Source: CAYPXJ01 sp964414595 (GTDB lineage: Bacteria > Pseudomonadota > Alphaproteobacteria > Rickettsiales > CAIJLX01). Taken from it: a stretch of DNA of 62,913 bases. How positions within the stretch are numbered: the first letter of the stretch is position 1; each line of letters begins with the position of its first letter. This document shows positions 61,491 through 62,913 of this stretch, piece after piece. The notes beneath the pieces were generated by a model. That model was not told where the DNA came from and made no database searches. It saw nothing but the letters and a program-made list of their open reading frames with translations. The position numbers and the translations under genes were made by a program. The stretch lies in NCBI GenBank assembly GCA_964414595.1, contig CAYPXJ010000006.1:1-62913 (forward strand). Direction: 5' to 3'.

Positions 61491-62913
61491 CTAACCTTGT
61501 GGCGATGCGGGGGTTTCAGGGGTTTTTGTGGCTGGGAGAACCGGCGCGCTTGTATTGGCGGTCGCGTTTAGCTTGTTTAGAAAATCTTGAAATTTGCCTA
61601 TTTCCAGCGATTTTTCTAGGTCCGTGAGCTCCACAGGCGCGCGTTGGTCGGTAATAAAATCAAAAGCGACGGCAACCGTTTTATCCTCAATAAGGTCAAC
61701 GTAATTCTTTTTAATTTCTGCAATTGTCACCCATTTCTTTTCTTTGGAATAGGCAATACAGAGCTTGATGAGCTGGTCCATTTCTCGCTTATTCAGCGGC
61801 ATGCCAGAAAGAAAGCGTGTCGTAAATTTTGGTTCAAGCAGCCCAATGATATTGGGCCAGGAAGTAGACTGCCAAAACACCGACAGTTTGATATCTTCTG
61901 CCCGTGATGAATCACTCTTTTCAACTAATTTAAGCGCTTTGAAAGAATCACCGCGTCGCAAATAATTTTCCGCTTCCAAATCTACAAGATTGGCGCGCAG
62001 ACCTGCGCTTATATCGGTATCTTGCCCCACATCTTTGATAAGTTTTTCGGCTTTATCAAATTTATTATCCATCCAATAAATTTCTACAAGGCGCGCCGCC
62101 AAGCGCACGCGATCGTCCCCACGGGTGCGGTAACGCACCTGGTGATCAAGCACCGACGCAGCATTTTCCAACAAATCTAGTTTCACAAAATGTTCTGCAA
62201 GTTTGCGTGTGATACGATCGCCTTCTTCTGCAATAGGGGTGAGTTCACGAAAATCAAAATAAAGAGCGAGCGCTTTTACAGAATCCAATTTATATGCGCC
62301 GCCTTCGTCAAATAGTTTTACAAAAACGTCTGTCATCGCAGCAGAAAGATCGATTGCTTCGCGGGCACTGGGGAAATAATTCACTGCCGTGCGCCAGGTG
62401 CTCAGACCTTCGTAATAGTCGTGCTGTTCCATATAAAGCTGGCCGAGCTCACGCAGTAATTCAAATTCTGTACGATCGCCCCGCCACCAGAAACGTGCCT
62501 GCTCCAGCATTTTTATACCACGTTTTGTGCTGATTTCTTCCTTTGCATGCTGCACTTGTACCAACCGCAACACAGCCCACGCACGCGATTCCGAATCCGT
62601 TGTCGCGGTTTCCGCGAGCTTCTTCCATAATTTCGTTGCGGAAGTGTGTTGATTTTTTTGAATATACACTTCGCCTAAAAGATAAGATGCCTTGTCAGCA
62701 ATTTTCTCGTTCGGCTTTTGTGCCTGGATTTGCTCATAAATACGGCGGGCATCGTCCGGTCTATGTTCGCGTAGCTTGTGCCGCATCGCGAGTAACTGCA
62801 TACGCTGGCGCAGATCTGCGGGATAACGCGCACCATAAATTTCTAATACTTGCGCGTAGTCAAAATCCTTTGCCTCCACAAGCGGCGCAAGTTGTGTATC
62901 ACTCACCCAATTC
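61491..62913 (-). CDS. Large TPR-like repeat protein, N-terminus outside the window
   Basis: The reading frame is open to the right window edge, about 474 codons inside, so the true start is beyond 62913. The visible part is a helical, TPR-like array (YAQVLEIYGARYPADLRQRM, KASYLLGEVYIQKNQHTSAT, LRELGQLYMEQHDYYEGL and so on), then a less regular C-terminal region and a Pro/Ala/Thr-rich tail. Large alphaproteobacterial TPR proteins of this kind are exported or surface-related, but the signal end is not visible here. Function unknown. Confidence 0.75.
   Translation of the reverse strand, partial: NWVSDTQLAPLVEAKDFDYAQVLEIYGARYPADLRQRMQLLAMRHKLREHRPDDARRIYEQIQAQKPNEKIADKASYLLGEVYIQKNQHTSATKLWKKLAETATTDSESRAWAVLRLVQVQHAKEEISTKRGIKMLEQARFWWRGDRTEFELLRELGQLYMEQHDYYEGLSTWRTAVNYFPSAREAIDLSAAMTDVFVKLFDEGGAYKLDSVKALALYFDFRELTPIAEEGDRITRKLAEHFVKLDLLENAASVLDHQVRYRTRGDDRVRLAARLVEIYWMDNKFDKAEKLIKDVGQDTDISAGLRANLVDLEAENYLRRGDSFKALKLVEKSDSSRAEDIKLSVFWQSTSWPNIIGLLEPKFTTRFLSGMPLNKREMDQLIKLCIAYSKEKKWVTIAEIKKNYVDLIEDKTVAVAFDFITDQRAPVELTDLEKSLEIGKFQDFLNKLNATANTSAPVLPATKTPETPASPQG

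Overview
The window is a dense stretch of an alphaproteobacterial chromosome with intermediate GC. No phage, IS element, CRISPR array or rRNA is visible. The main clues to the lineage are gene neighbourhoods that I know as typical of the class: mdh, sucC, sucD, sucA, sucB and lpdA in one orientation; dgt, argS, a SPOR protein and nagZ in a row with erpA divergent from dgt; and lgt, a NDUFAF7-type methyltransferase and pgeF together. The order or family cannot be fixed by eye. Three runs of exactly ten N (34605-34614, 46866-46875, 61044-61053) all fall inside genes (lpdA, a histidine kinase, etfB). They look like scaffold placeholders rather than real frameshifts.

Layout: 1-6824 holds the end of proC and ubiK on the minus strand, then a tight plus-strand run of lgt, methyltransferase, pgeF, rpe, exoD, comF and a nitrilase-type amidase. 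6825-8465 is an AT-richer GT-C type membrane protein. 8484-16316 holds a YdiJ-type D-2-hydroxyglutarate dehydrogenase, HglS (DUF1338), an ALDH7-type dehydrogenase, a GNAT protein and a class III aminotransferase. Together these can take 2-aminoadipate semialdehyde to 2-oxoglutarate, the lower part of lysine catabolism. 16426-20140 has a protease-RimK fusion, a DUF4142 protein, tRNA-Ala and a DUF4139 protein.

20141-30510 is mainly cell-wall, tRNA and DNA housekeeping (nagZ, SPOR protein, argS, dgt, erpA, dprA, plsY, lytic transglycosylase), with two unrecognised proteins. 30547-33403 is dapA, smpB and a membrane protein. 33544-44480 is the TCA block (2-oxoglutarate dehydrogenase complex, succinyl-CoA synthetase, malate dehydrogenase). 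It is interrupted between sucC and mdh by two opposite-strand genes for small unknown membrane proteins, each preceded by Pho-box-like repeats. 44554-48739 has an unknown protein, ispH, a sensor kinase and a CPBP protease.

48846-54898 is a sulfate-uptake locus: Rrf2-type regulator, YezD-like small protein, OprO/P-type porin, sulfate-binding protein, CysT, CysW and CysA. It has a candidate operator inside the regulator's promoter and a candidate structured RNA ahead of yezD. A tRNA-Arg follows; its 3' end is duplicated 154 bp away, bracketing a cluster of hairpins. The right end has a SemiSWEET transporter, a lone pseudopilin, trmB, metK, an AmpD-type amidase, a TerB/J-domain co-chaperone, etfA, etfB and part of a large repeat protein cut by the window edge.

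The parts fit an aerobic free-living metabolism. Lysine-derived carbon would enter the TCA cycle at 2-oxoglutarate, ETF would collect electrons from flavin dehydrogenases, and sulfate and perhaps phosphate scavenging would respond to supply.
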